Positions 42,643-50,263 of a stretch of DNA of 64,000 bases are shown piece by piece. Under the pieces are notes generated by a model that saw only the letters and a program-made list of their open reading frames with translations, was not told the origin of the DNA and did no database searches. Source of the DNA: Microcaldota archaeon (lineage in GTDB: Archaea; Micrarchaeota; Micrarchaeia; Micrarchaeales; CABMGC01); NCBI GenBank assembly GCA_021802765.1, contig JAJZRI010000004.1, forward strand, positions 1-64,000. Direction: 5' to 3'. Position numbers and translations under genes: made by a program. Each line of letters starts with the position of its first letter. The stretch's first letter is position 1.

Positions 42643-45048
42643 TTACTCACACTTCGTATATCCGCATTCCCTGCAAATGATGCACCCATTCTCATTCACC
42701 AGTGACATCTCCTTGCACTGCGGGCACTTTTCAGGGTTTATCTTCTTTCCTTCATGTACGCTAGCCGGAATGGGCATCTGCTTGCCCATGCTGGTCTTGG
42801 CTATCTCATCCTTTTCCTGTTCTGGCTTGAGCAGCGCAGCAGCAGTGGATGGCGTAACTATCCCTGCCATTATCTCCAAAGCCTTTGCTATCCCATCAGG
42901 TACGCTGTAAACTTTCATTCCCCTGTCCCAGACTATGGATGAGCTTGACTTTATGCCTTTTAGGCTCGCGACTACCTCTTCAACGCTCCCGCCAAGTTGC
43001 AGATACTTGCTTACCAACCGGCCTATGGCCTCGGTGTAGCTCTTCTCGTCCTCTCCGCTCTTGCCGAGGTTTATGAAGACCTCCCTCATTGACACTGAAT
43101 CGAAGTTGGCTGTCACATAGAGAGCCCCGTTTGGCATCTTAACCTTCATCGTCTGCCCGGTAAGCAGCCTGTCCCTCCTCCATTCCTCGTTCTTGGCCTC
43201 TTCTGCAGTTGTGTCAGGGGCAGTTAGCCTTCTTTGCTGTTCATCGTCAGTTATCAGTATGCCCTCTCTTGAGCCCTCTCTATAAACTGTTATCCCCTTG
43301 CATCCAGCTTCCCAAGCTTTGAAGTATATTTCGCTGACCTCTTCAACCGTGGCCTCTCTAGGGAGGTTAACAGTAGACGATATCGCGCTGTCTATGTGTT
43401 TTTGTATCGTTCCCTGCATCCTTACCCTGAACTCCGCCTTTATCTTATGTGCGGGCACGAAAAATTCTGGAAGCTCCCCTTCATCAGCCACATTGAACAG
43501 CTTCATGTACTCCATAGCAAGCGGATGGTACACCTTAAAATACTCCTGGCTTAGGGATTCAGACCTTCTAGTGTAACTGAAGGCGAATATCGGCTCTATG
43601 CCGCTTGATGTTCCGGCAAGCACGGATATGCTTCCCGTAGGAGGGACAGTCAGTATGGCTACATTCCTTAGCCCCTTTGTTGCTATGTTCTCCCTGAGCT
43701 CCTTCTGCAGTCCCTTTATGAACTCCATCGAGAGGTGCTTTTCAGCGTCAAATAGTGGGAAGGACCCCTTCTCCTTTGCTATGTTCGAGCTCTCATCGTA
43801 TGATATGTATTTTATCCTATTGAATAGATCGTCTATGTAAGCAAGCGCGCTGTCGCTGTCATATTTTACCTTGAGCTTTACGAGCATGTCCCCGAGCCCC
43901 GTTATGCCTACGCCTATTCTCCTACTCTTTCTTCCTGCATCTGCCTGTTCCTTTAGAGGATGCCTGTCGCTGTTGTAATCAAGCACATCATCAAGGAATC
44001 TTACCGCATACCTGACTGTCTTCTCCAAAGCCTGCCAGTCCAGCGCAGCCCCATCGCTGAAAGGATTCTGCACAAAAGCAGAGAGATTTATGCTTCCAAG
44101 GTCGCAAGCGCCATATGGCTGCAGCGGCTGCTCCGAGCACGGGTTCGTGCTTACGACGTCCATTCCATTGTACTCGCTAGGGGAGTATCTCTTTACAGTG
44201 TCCCAGAAGATAAGTCCCGGTTCTGCCCAGTCCCTTGCAGACCTCACCAGCTCATTCCATATGTCTAGCGCCTTAGCCGTCCTCTCTATCCTCCCAACTA
44301 CCTTGTTCTCGAATCTTAGGGTGAACTCCTTATTCTCCCTTACCGCATTCATGAATTCGTCAGTTATCCTCACGCTTATGTTTGCATACCTTACATTGGC
44401 AAGATTCCTCTTCACTGTTATGAACTGCATTATGTCAGGGTGGTCAACGCTCATTGTTATCATGAGCGCTCCACGACGTCCATTTTGCCCTATGGTGTGC
44501 GTTGTCTCACTAAATAGGTTCATGAACGACACCGCTCCGCTGGACACTATCGCAGAATTGTTGACCGGAGCCTTAGCGGGCCTAAGGACGCTTATATCAG
44601 TGCCTACTCCCCCTCCATAACTATAAGTCCTTCCGGCTTCCTTGCACCAATCGAATATCGCCTCCAGTGTGTCGTCTTTTATGGGCACAACGTAGCAATT
44701 CAAGAGCGTCGACCTTCTTGCCTGTCCCGCCCCAAAAAGTATCCTGCCTCCTGGCAGAAATCTAAAATCTCCAAGAAGCCATCTGAATTTTTCCGCCCAT
44801 TCCCTTTTCTTGTCATCCGATGCCTCGACTCCGGCTATCTCCCGGGCAACCCTATCCCACATCTCCGAAGGGAGCTTTTCAATCGGCTTTCCTGACTCAT
44901 CCTTGAGTGCATATTTCTCAAAGAACACCCTAGCCCGTATCTCATCTCCCCTAAAGAAGTCCAGCGTCTCATGGGGCAGGACTACCTGCTCCGTCTTCAA
45001 AGTCTCACTTTTCTCTACTGCTTTAGCCTCATTCTTGTTCTCTTCCAT
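42643..45048 (-). CDS. nrdJ: Adenosylcobalamin-dependent (class II) ribonucleotide reductase
   Basis: 801 residues from ATG 45048 (MEENKNEAKA); the ORF track begins at 45087 inside the operator region. Catalytic Cys positions are in LLNCYVVPIKD and NPCSEQPLQPYGACDLGSINLS, the radical-site Cys with its Asn and Glu neighbours. Motifs GGVGTDIS and PTGSISVLAGTSSGIEP also fit the class II family. The end is a zinc-ribbon-like CPQCKEMSLVNENGCIICRECGYTKC with redox Cys. It converts ribonucleotides to deoxyribonucleotides without oxygen. No class I radical subunit is nearby. Confidence 0.96.
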   Translation of the reverse strand: MEENKNEAKAVEKSETLKTEQVVLPHETLDFFRGDEIRARVFFEKYALKDESGKPIEKLPSEMWDRVAREIAGVEASDDKKREWAEKFRWLLGDFRFLPGGRILFGAGQARRSTLLNCYVVPIKDDTLEAIFDWCKEAGRTYSYGGGVGTDISVLRPAKAPVNNSAIVSSGAVSFMNLFSETTHTIGQNGRRGALMITMSVDHPDIMQFITVKRNLANVRYANISVRITDEFMNAVRENKEFTLRFENKVVGRIERTAKALDIWNELVRSARDWAEPGLIFWDTVKRYSPSEYNGMDVVSTNPCSEQPLQPYGACDLGSINLSAFVQNPFSDGAALDWQALEKTVRYAVRFLDDVLDYNSDRHPLKEQADAGRKSRRIGVGITGLGDMLVKLKVKYDSDSALAYIDDLFNRIKYISYDESSNIAKEKGSFPLFDAEKHLSMEFIKGLQKELRENIATKGLRNVAILTVPPTGSISVLAGTSSGIEPIFAFSYTRRSESLSQEYFKVYHPLAMEYMKLFNVADEGELPEFFVPAHKIKAEFRVRMQGTIQKHIDSAISSTVNLPREATVEEVSEIYFKAWEAGCKGITVYREGSREGILITDDEQQRRLTAPDTTAEEAKNEEWRRDRLLTGQTMKVKMPNGALYVTANFDSVSMREVFINLGKSGEDEKSYTEAIGRLVSKYLQLGGSVEEVVASLKGIKSSSSIVWDRGMKVYSVPDGIAKALEIMAGIVTPSTAAALLKPEQEKDEIAKTSMGKQMPIPASVHEGKKINPEKCPQCKEMSLVNENGCIICRECGYTKCE

Positions 45049-45061
45049 ATAAATCGCCCAT

Positions 45062-45077
45062 ATACAACATGTTGTGC
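45062..45077 (-). promoter_or_regulatory. NrdR box 2 upstream of nrdJ
   Basis: ATACAACATGTTGTGC contains a perfect 12-bp palindrome (ACAACATGTTGT) and keeps the CWA...TWG core of the bacterial NrdR box acaCwAtATaTwGtgt. Its centre is 32 bp (three helical turns) from box 1, the phasing known for paired NrdR sites. It lies in the short leader, 14 bp from the nrdJ ATG. Confidence 0.65.
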
Positions 45078-45093
45078 TCTCCAGCAATACCCA

Positions 45094-45109
45094 ACACTAC
45101 TTGTAGTGT
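45094..45109 (-). promoter_or_regulatory. NrdR box 1 overlapping the nrdJ start of transcription
   Basis: ACACTACTTGTAGTGT is an inverted repeat of ACACTAC around two bases and matches the consensus NrdR box closely. It lies directly downstream of the minus-strand TATA box, where transcription should start, so binding would block RNA polymerase. Confidence 0.75.
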
Positions 45110-45116
45110 AATAAGG

Positions 45117-45124
45117 TATTTAAA
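45117..45124 (-). promoter_or_regulatory. TATA box of nrdJ
   Basis: TTTAAATA on the minus strand, 69-76 bp before the nrdJ ATG. The predicted start about 25 bp downstream falls at the edge of NrdR box 1, giving a leader of about 45 nt. Confidence 0.55.
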
Positions 45125-45301
45125 CCAAACTCGGGCAGCTCTGTTCCATTCCTCCATCCCAAACTCCAGAAAGCATATTAAAGCTATCCATTCTGACCTA
45201 AATTTCAGAGGTAAAAAATCTCCCGCGCAAAACTTTCATATCAGTCAAAACTCCCTCCACGGAATCGCTTAAGGAACCAATCATCTGAAATAAGCTTAAA
45301 G

Positions 45302-45374
45302 GGCCTCGGCCGGGAGTCGAACCCGGTCCAAGAGATCCACAGTCTCCTATGCGAGCCGTTACACTACCAAGGCC
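45302..45374 (-). tRNA. tRNA-His (anticodon GTG)
   Basis: Minus-strand cloverleaf. The extra 5' G (G-1) is encoded and pairs with C73, followed by acceptor GCCTTGG/CCGAGGC, D stem GTGT/GCAT with wobble pairs, anticodon arm GGAGA-CTGTGGA-TCTCT and T arm CCGGG-TTCGACT-CCCGG. Anticodon GTG. No intron; one C follows position 73 but no full CCA. Confidence 0.95.
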
Positions 45375-45455
45375 ATTGGGATGTGGTAACTCTATAAGTA
45401 GCCAAACTCAATTATAAACCTTCATTCATAAGTCGCAAAAGTGGGTCAAATCAAA

Positions 45456-46013
45456 TTATGGCAAGCGCCCGGTTTTCCTGTGTATGACTTCTGCTGTAGC
45501 CTGAGGGACAAGGTGCTCCCAGGATCTTCCATCTCTTAGCAGCGACCTGATTTCCGATGCATGTATCCCGACCTCACGTTCACTGCCATAGGTCTTTACT
45601 TGCCTGCCTTTCCTCTTTAACACTATCTTGAGATACTTGGATAATTTCTCATGGCTGGCGACAAGATAGGTATTTTGGTCATTGTCTTTTCTGTGCAGTC
45701 CAAGCAAATACTTTGTGAATGGCTGTATTGAAAACTTATCACTGCTTATGTGGGCGTCTTCTTCGAGCGCTCCGGCTATCATCTCCTTCCTCTCGCCATA
45801 GCTGAACGGGTTCTCCTTAGCCGAGAAAAACTTCGGCGCGCGCCTATAATTAAGCCGTGGCAGGTCTGAAACTAGGATTATAAGCTTATCCACGCCTTCA
45901 AGATCCCTCTCAAGGCTTGATAGATGGCTTAGGTGGAATGGCTGGAACCTGCCCATTACCACTCCGATTGTCTTAGGTTCAGACTGCGTAGTGCAATTAC
46001 TGGTCTTGATCAT
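45456..46013 (-). CDS. nadM: Nicotinamide-nucleotide adenylyltransferase, archaeal type
   Basis: 185 residues. The nucleotidyltransferase motif GVVMGRFQPFHLSHLSSL (about 17-34) holds the HxxH-type site, and GIHASEIRSLLRDG near the end is the SxTxxR-type nucleotide motif (here SEIRSL). It joins NMN and ATP to form NAD. The NAD kinase gene is at 58698 in this window. The first 14 residues are variable, so a start nearer residue 15 cannot be excluded. Confidence 0.93.
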   Translation of the reverse strand: MIKTSNCTTQSEPKTIGVVMGRFQPFHLSHLSSLERDLEGVDKLIILVSDLPRLNYRRAPKFFSAKENPFSYGERKEMIAGALEEDAHISSDKFSIQPFTKYLLGLHRKDNDQNTYLVASHEKLSKYLKIVLKRKGRQVKTYGSEREVGIHASEIRSLLRDGRSWEHLVPQATAEVIHRKTGRLP

Positions 46014-46122
46014 ACTAATCCTACATGCAACTCCAAGCGGCGCTTAGAGGACTCTGGTCAGGCCTGATATTTAAACGACCTACATTAACTTTAAAAACAA
46101 GTTCAAATCAATAAATCATGAT

Positions 46123-46246
46123 GGCGGGGTAGCTCAGCCTGGTTAGAGCGCTAGACTCATATGCTAAGCTTTTATGAGTGATGAGCATTTATTGCGATGA
46201 CTGCTAAGAAATCTAGAGATCGGGTGTTCAAATCTCCCCCTCGCCA
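46123..46246 (+). tRNA. tRNA with anticodon CAT (elongator Met or Ile2), 49-nt intron
   Basis: Exons: acceptor GGCGGGG/CCTCGCC, D stem GCTC/GAGC, anticodon stem CTAGA/TCTAG with loop CTCATAA once spliced, T arm GGGTG-TTCAAAT-CTCCC (one T-T mismatch), discriminator A. The intron is about 46162-46210, between positions 37 and 38, the standard archaeal site. ACTCATA of the exon can pair with TATGAGT in the intron. The anticodon stem lacks the three G-C pairs of initiator tRNA, so this is elongator Met or an Ile tRNA with a modified C34; I cannot separate the two. Confidence 0.88.
46162..46210 (+). other. Intron of the tRNA(CAT) gene
   Basis: About 49 nt between positions 37 and 38; borders can shift by one or two A residues. 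It contains GTGATGA (46178-46184), like a box C, but I find no matching box D and do not call a guide RNA. Confidence 0.8.
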
Positions 46247-46283
46247 TCCATCTCAATACAGAACTCACCTATTGCCGCAGATT

Positions 46284-46802
46284 TTAGCTCTGCGCGAGCA
46301 ATTCATTTATCTTAGATCCCTTGTCGTAGCGCATTATGATGAGTCCGACAAGCACAAGGTATATCCACGTAAGCGAGAGTATGAAGTTGAATCCGTGGCT
46401 TCCCAAAGATCCAAGCGGATTTATGTCGCTGCCTGCCCCGAGGTAGAGGTTTATGAATGCGCTAAGCAAAAGGAAAGCCACATTCAGACCATACCACATC
46501 CGCAGACCGAGCAGGTAAACGACGGCTATTATTATGTATCCTGCTTCAACCAGCCCGAACCAGAGGCTTAGATAGTTTGCATAGTTCCAGACAGGGCTTC
46601 CAAGTGCGACTGCAGAAAAGTCAAGCAGGGCAAGCACAACCAGTGAAAATCTAATTATCTTTATCCTGCTATATCCTCCAGCAAACCATGACTTTGGGGT
46701 ATTGCTCCTTGCAGAGAGCCAAAGCGGCAGTGACCAGAGCCATATCTTAAGTCTTCTCAGCCTCTCATTAAGCGTAACTATGACCATGATACCATCTTTC
46801 AT
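46284..46802 (-). CDS. Small polytopic membrane protein, unknown
   Basis: 172 residues with four or five hydrophobic segments (about 45-65, 75-100, 105-125, 140-165). The amino end is basic (RLRRLKIWLW). No family recognised and no conserved polar motif in the membrane part. It lies alone between a tRNA and an epimerase gene. Confidence 0.55.
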   Translation of the reverse strand: MKDGIMVIVTLNERLRRLKIWLWSLPLWLSARSNTPKSWFAGGYSRIKIIRFSLVVLALLDFSAVALGSPVWNYANYLSLWFGLVEAGYIIIAVVYLLGLRMWYGLNVAFLLLSAFINLYLGAGSDINPLGSLGSHGFNFILSLTWIYLVLVGLIIMRYDKGSKINELLAQS

Positions 46803-46879
46803 ATAACCCTTAAAAACATGTGCGACAATATCTCCGCCTCCCTAATCGTTATTTTAAGCTTCCCATGCAATCTTAAAAC

Positions 46880-47788
46880 ATGCAATACATAGTTACCGGA
46901 GGCGCAGGATTCGTCGGCAGCCACCTGGTAGATAACCTAATATCAAAGAAATCCGATGTAATAGTCATCGATGACCTGTCAACCGGAAAGTACGTCAATT
47001 CCAAGTCAAAATTCGTAAAGTTTGACCTAAGGCGGCCAGTAAGTTTAAGCATGCCGAAGGGGGCAGGCATCTTCCACCTAGCCGCGAATCCAAATGTGCG
47101 GGAATCGATGCAAGACACGCAAGAGCATTTCGATAGGGATGTAAAGGCCACATTCAATGTTATGGAGATGGCAAGGAAGGCAGACTGCCAGTTCGTAATA
47201 TTCTTATCAACTTCCGCAGTTTACGGCGACCCAAAGAGGATGCCATCAAAGGAGTCAGATCCAGTAGCCCCAATATCCAATTATGCGCACTTCAAGCTTA
47301 TCGGAGAAGGCCTGCTGGAGTTTTACGCCCGCGCGTACGGACTTAAGACGGTATCCCTACGCATGGCAAACATAATAGGGAAGAGGTCGGATCACGGAGT
47401 AATAGTCGACTTCAAGAAGAAGCTTAGCCACAATCCCGACATCCTCGAGCTCCTTGGCGACGGAACGCAGAAGAAGAGTTATATCTACATATCAGATGCG
47501 ATTGACGCCATAACTGTTGCCGCAAGGAAGTCTCGCGCCGGATACAGCGTGCTCAACGTAGGCAGCACTGATAATATCTCTGTAAGGGAGATTGCAGCAA
47601 TACTTGAAAAGAAGATGGGTCTGCACCCAAAACACATATTCAAGGACGCCGGCGGCGGCCGCGGGTGGAAGGGCGACGTAAAACTCATGCAGCTTGACAT
47701 ATCAAGGATCAAAGCGCTTGGCTGGAAGCCAAAGTTCAATTCAAAGCAATCCGTGGAGCGGGCAGTAGACGACATCCTCTCCGACTGA
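46880..47788 (+). CDS. NAD-dependent sugar-nucleotide epimerase/dehydratase
   Basis: 302 residues, extended short-chain dehydrogenase. The Rossmann motif TGGAGFVGSHLVD is at 6-18, IDDLSTGK follows the second strand, and the catalytic Ser/Tyr/Lys are in FLSTSAVYG and SNYAHFKLIGE (YxxxK). UDP-glucose 4-epimerase is the nearest well-known relative, but the exact substrate is not readable. It may supply sugars for surface glycans with the nucleotidyltransferase at 52542. Confidence 0.88.
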   Translation: MQYIVTGGAGFVGSHLVDNLISKKSDVIVIDDLSTGKYVNSKSKFVKFDLRRPVSLSMPKGAGIFHLAANPNVRESMQDTQEHFDRDVKATFNVMEMARKADCQFVIFLSTSAVYGDPKRMPSKESDPVAPISNYAHFKLIGEGLLEFYARAYGLKTVSLRMANIIGKRSDHGVIVDFKKKLSHNPDILELLGDGTQKKSYIYISDAIDAITVAARKSRAGYSVLNVGSTDNISVREIAAILEKKMGLHPKHIFKDAGGGRGWKGDVKLMQLDISRIKALGWKPKFNSKQSVERAVDDILSD

Positions 47789-47789
47789 T

Positions 47790-48236
47790 TTAGCCGACGA
47801 ACTCTGATTTGATTTCGAGCAGCGAACTTAGCGTCTGCGTCCTATCTATTCCACGTATGAGCAGCGCCTTCTTTGAGAATTCGTAGTACTCCTCAATGTC
47901 CTTTGTTCTCACCTTGACAATCAGCTCCCATCCTCCAGTTATTATATCTACGCTCTCCACCTGCTGGTACTTCGCAAGCATCTTTCCTACCTCCTCCGGA
48001 GTCTTGTATTCCCTCCGGTCAAGGTTTATCAGCACAAAAGTGCAGAATCCCTCCTTGATCTTGCTATGGTCAAAAACAGCCTTGTAGGTCTTCACTACCC
48101 CATCCTCCTCCATCTGCTTTATGTTGTAGTGTATTGTCGTAGCCTTAGATCCGGTCTTCGCTGCAAGGCGACTAAGCCTCGGTGTGCAGTATCCTTTCTT
48201 GAGCAGCTCTATGAGCTCTGGCCTGAGATTCTTCAT
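47790..48236 (-). CDS. Lrp/AsnC-family transcriptional regulator 1
   Basis: 148 residues from ATG 48236 (MKNLRPELIELLKKG); the listed extension to 48302 crosses the promoter. A helix-turn-helix (about 15-60, LSRLAAKTGSKATTIHYNIKQMEEDGVV) is followed by the ligand-binding RAM-like domain (FVLINLDRREY...VESVDIITGGWELIVKVRTKDIEE). Such proteins sense amino acids. It diverges from the DAHP synthase gene and may control it as well as itself. Confidence 0.88.
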   Translation of the reverse strand: MKNLRPELIELLKKGYCTPRLSRLAAKTGSKATTIHYNIKQMEEDGVVKTYKAVFDHSKIKEGFCTFVLINLDRREYKTPEEVGKMLAKYQQVESVDIITGGWELIVKVRTKDIEEYYEFSKKALLIRGIDRTQTLSSLLEIKSEFVG

Positions 48237-48238
48237 GA

Positions 48239-48255
48239 TTTGAATTATATTCAAA
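48239..48255 (-). promoter_or_regulatory. Palindromic operator at the Lrp-type gene 1 start
   Basis: TTTGAATTATATTCAAA is a perfect 7-3-7 inverted repeat directly next to the start codon. The minus-strand TATA-like TATTTAAAT lies at about 48257-48266, so the site covers the start of transcription. Autorepression is the likely use. Confidence 0.6.
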
Positions 48256-48337
48256 AATTTAAATAGTTTTTGCTTTATTTTTGAAAATAAATCAATAACC
48301 ATTTAATAGACCAACAGGTCCTATACTAAGCGGTTTT

Positions 48338-49363
48338 ATGATAATAATGAAGCCCGCAGCCAAAGCCAGCGAGATCCAAGCAGTGATATCACGGATAGGT
48401 TCAGCTGGCCTGAGGGCCGATGTGTCAAAGGGCGAAGGCCAGACTGTCATAGGGATAATCGGCGACGAGAGCAGGGTCGATTTCGACAGGCTGCGCGCAA
48501 TGAGGGGCGTCGAGTCAGCGCGGCACATACAGGCGCCGTACAAGCTCATGACCAAGGAGTATCTTCAGGAAGATAGCATTTCAATAGATGCCAATGGAAT
48601 AAGGGTTGGGGGGAATGAAATGGTTTACATAGCCGGTCCGTGCTCAGTTGAGAGCTATGATCAGCTCGCAAGGATAGCCGCGCAGGTAAAGGATGCAGGA
48701 GCGCAGGTGCTCAGAGGAGGCACCTTCAAGCCGCGCACCTCAGTCCACTCGTTCCAGGGCCTGGGAGAATTGGGTCTCAAACACCTGCAGAAGGTCGGAA
48801 ATGATCTCGGCATGGCCACCATTACGGAGGTAAGGAGCGAGAGCCACGCCGAGCTCGTAGCCTCATACGTGGACATACTCCAGATCGGGATGAGGAACAT
48901 GTACAACCAGGATCTTCTTGAGGCGGTGGCCAGGCAGAACAAGCCTATACTATTCAAGAGGGGCAACTCGGCGCAGATACAGGAATTCCTAAGTTATGGG
49001 CAATATATCATAGCTGCAGGAAACAGGCAGATAATGCTCTGCGAGAGAGGCATACTTCCACTTGGGGGTTCATTCGAGCCGGAGACAAGGAATACGCTGG
49101 ACCTTGCAGCCATACCAGTTCTCAATTCAAAGACCCCCTTTCCAGTAATAGCCGACCCAAGCCATGCAACTGGACGTAAGGATTTGATACTTCCAATGAG
49201 CATGGCAGCAGTCGCAGCAGGTGCAAAAGGGCTGATAATAGAGGTGCATGACAGGCCGGAAGAGGCCCTTAGTGACGGGCCTCAGGCGCTGCTTCCTTCA
49301 CAACTCAAGGAGCTAATAAGGAAATGCGACGAAATACACGAACTTGTTAGAAGAAGCGACTGA
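48338..49363 (+). CDS. aroF: 3-deoxy-7-phosphoheptulonate (DAHP) synthase, type I-beta
   Basis: 341 residues. An amino-terminal ferredoxin-like regulatory domain (about 1-75) precedes the barrel. Barrel motifs: YIAGPCSVES, GGTFKPRTSVHSFQGLG, ILQIGMRNMYNQDLL, PILFKRGNSAQIQEFL, VIADPSHATGRKD and GLIIEVHDRPEEALSDGPQ. It joins phosphoenolpyruvate and erythrose 4-phosphate in the first step of aromatic amino-acid synthesis. No other shikimate gene is in the window. Divergent from the Lrp-type regulator. Confidence 0.96.
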   Translation: MIIMKPAAKASEIQAVISRIGSAGLRADVSKGEGQTVIGIIGDESRVDFDRLRAMRGVESARHIQAPYKLMTKEYLQEDSISIDANGIRVGGNEMVYIAGPCSVESYDQLARIAAQVKDAGAQVLRGGTFKPRTSVHSFQGLGELGLKHLQKVGNDLGMATITEVRSESHAELVASYVDILQIGMRNMYNQDLLEAVARQNKPILFKRGNSAQIQEFLSYGQYIIAAGNRQIMLCERGILPLGGSFEPETRNTLDLAAIPVLNSKTPFPVIADPSHATGRKDLILPMSMAAVAAGAKGLIIEVHDRPEEALSDGPQALLPSQLKELIRKCDEIHELVRRSD

Positions 49364-49387
49364 ATAATGAATATAGATAAGCAAAAA

Positions 49388-49420
49388 GATTTTATCTAGC
49401 TAAAAAGCTAGATAAAAATC
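49388..49420. terminator. Hairpin between two convergent genes
   Basis: GATTTTATCTAGCT, a loop of AAAA, then AGCTAGATAAAAATC form a long stem with one bulged A. T-rich runs occur on both strands. It lies between the DAHP synthase stop and the stop of the small minus-strand gene, so it can end both transcripts. Confidence 0.6.
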
Positions 49421-49432
49421 TTCCTCTCGGCC

Positions 49433-49609
49433 TTACCTTGAACTAGGCAACCCTGCTCTCCTGCCGGTCGATCCGTCACGCTTGGCAGCCTGAAGAGCTT
49501 CTTGCCTTACCCTGATCTCCCACTCTCTTGTGTGGTGCTCGGGTACTTTGCTTTTAGGTGAGGCCGGTTCTTCCCTTTCTGCTTTATTTTCTTTCATTTT
49601 AGGGTTCAT
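49433..49609 (-). CDS. Small basic protein of 58 residues
   Basis: Too short for the ORF track. ATG 49609 is preceded by AGGTG (5-nt gap) and a minus-strand TATA-like TTAAATAG about 40 bp upstream. The product, MNPKMKENKAEREEPASP..., is highly charged and probably unstructured, with a helical middle (TREWEIRVRQEALQAAKRDG). No family recognised. The reading frame, ribosome site and downstream hairpin together make it plausible. It fills the otherwise empty 374-bp gap. Confidence 0.5.
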   Translation of the reverse strand: MNPKMKENKAEREEPASPKSKVPEHHTREWEIRVRQEALQAAKRDGSTGRRAGLPSSR

Positions 49610-49737
49610 TTTTTCACCTATAACTAGGTTATAGCGCGCTACTATTTAAGGATTATGCAAATGATCCATTATAACAATAGTTATTCAATAATTGTAAATA
49701 CCAGACGATTAAAATATCTTAATACGGTTAAAAAATC

Positions 49738-50133
49738 ATGGACAACACCGATCAAATAATACTTAGCAAACTGCGCAGCGACGGAAGGAAGTCCTTCATA
49801 GAGATAGGTAGGGAGGTCGGCCTGACAGAAGGGGCGGTGAGGGCAAGGATCGGCAAGATGGTCAGAAGCGGCGCGATAAAGAGGTTCACGGTCGAGACAA
49901 AGGATGAGGTCAAGGCAATAGTAATGGTGGCTACCTCCAGGTCCGTCTCCACTACTAATGTGGCTGAAGCTATACGCAAGCTCGGCGTCGACCGTGCATA
50001 TGAAATATCTGGCAACTTCGACATAATCTGTTTTGTCGAGTCAAATGCCATGGAGGACGTAAACGAAACGGTAGAGCGTATACGCGCAATAAACGGCGTT
50101 ACCGATACCACAACAAGCCTTGTACTCAAATAA
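49738..50133 (+). CDS. Lrp/AsnC-family transcriptional regulator 2
   Basis: 131 residues. The helix-turn-helix (about 5-50, LRSDGRKSFIEIGREVGLTEGAVRARIGKMVRSGAI) and RAM-like domain (AIVMVATSRSVS...YEISGNFDIICFVESNAMEDVNETVERIRAINGV) are complete, similar in size to LysM-type archaeal regulators. Its stop lies within the first of two matching palindromes ahead of the next gene, so it probably regulates that gene. Confidence 0.9.
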   Translation: MDNTDQIILSKLRSDGRKSFIEIGREVGLTEGAVRARIGKMVRSGAIKRFTVETKDEVKAIVMVATSRSVSTTNVAEAIRKLGVDRAYEISGNFDIICFVESNAMEDVNETVERIRAINGVTDTTTSLVLK

Positions 50134-50149
50134 TTACGATATTCGTAAT
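50133..50149. promoter_or_regulatory. Palindromic operator, copy 1
   Basis: ATTACGATATTCGTAAT, a perfect 7-3-7 palindrome overlapping the stop codon of the Lrp-type gene. The same core (TACGA-TAT-TCGTA) recurs 70 bp downstream. Confidence 0.7.
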
Positions 50150-50204
50150 AAAAGCAAAAAATTATTTGAATGGCGGGTGCGCATATCGTCGTATAAACTA
50201 ATTC

Positions 50205-50217
50205 TACGATATTCGTA
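50205..50217. promoter_or_regulatory. Palindromic operator, copy 2
   Basis: TACGATATTCGTA, 5-3-5 palindrome identical in its core to copy 1. It lies just upstream of the TATA-like GATTTAAATAG (about 50231-50241). A half-site TCGTA also occurs at about 50188. The spacing suits cooperative binding of an Lrp-type octamer. Confidence 0.7.
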
Positions 50218-50263
50218 ATTTTATTGAAAAGATTTAAATAGCATAAACCCTCCTAATCATAGT

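Noticed and set aside
45302-45374. tRNA-His lacking the encoded G-1
   Set aside because: A first alignment suggested this, but shifting by one base gives a full seven-pair acceptor stem, a good D stem and an encoded G-1 paired with C73.
46178-46200. Box C/D guide RNA inside the tRNA intron
   Set aside because: A C-like box is present but no D box (CTGA) is found at the right place.
46197-46571. 124-residue plus-strand ORF
   Set aside because: It begins inside the tRNA(CAT) intron and runs antisense to a membrane-protein gene.
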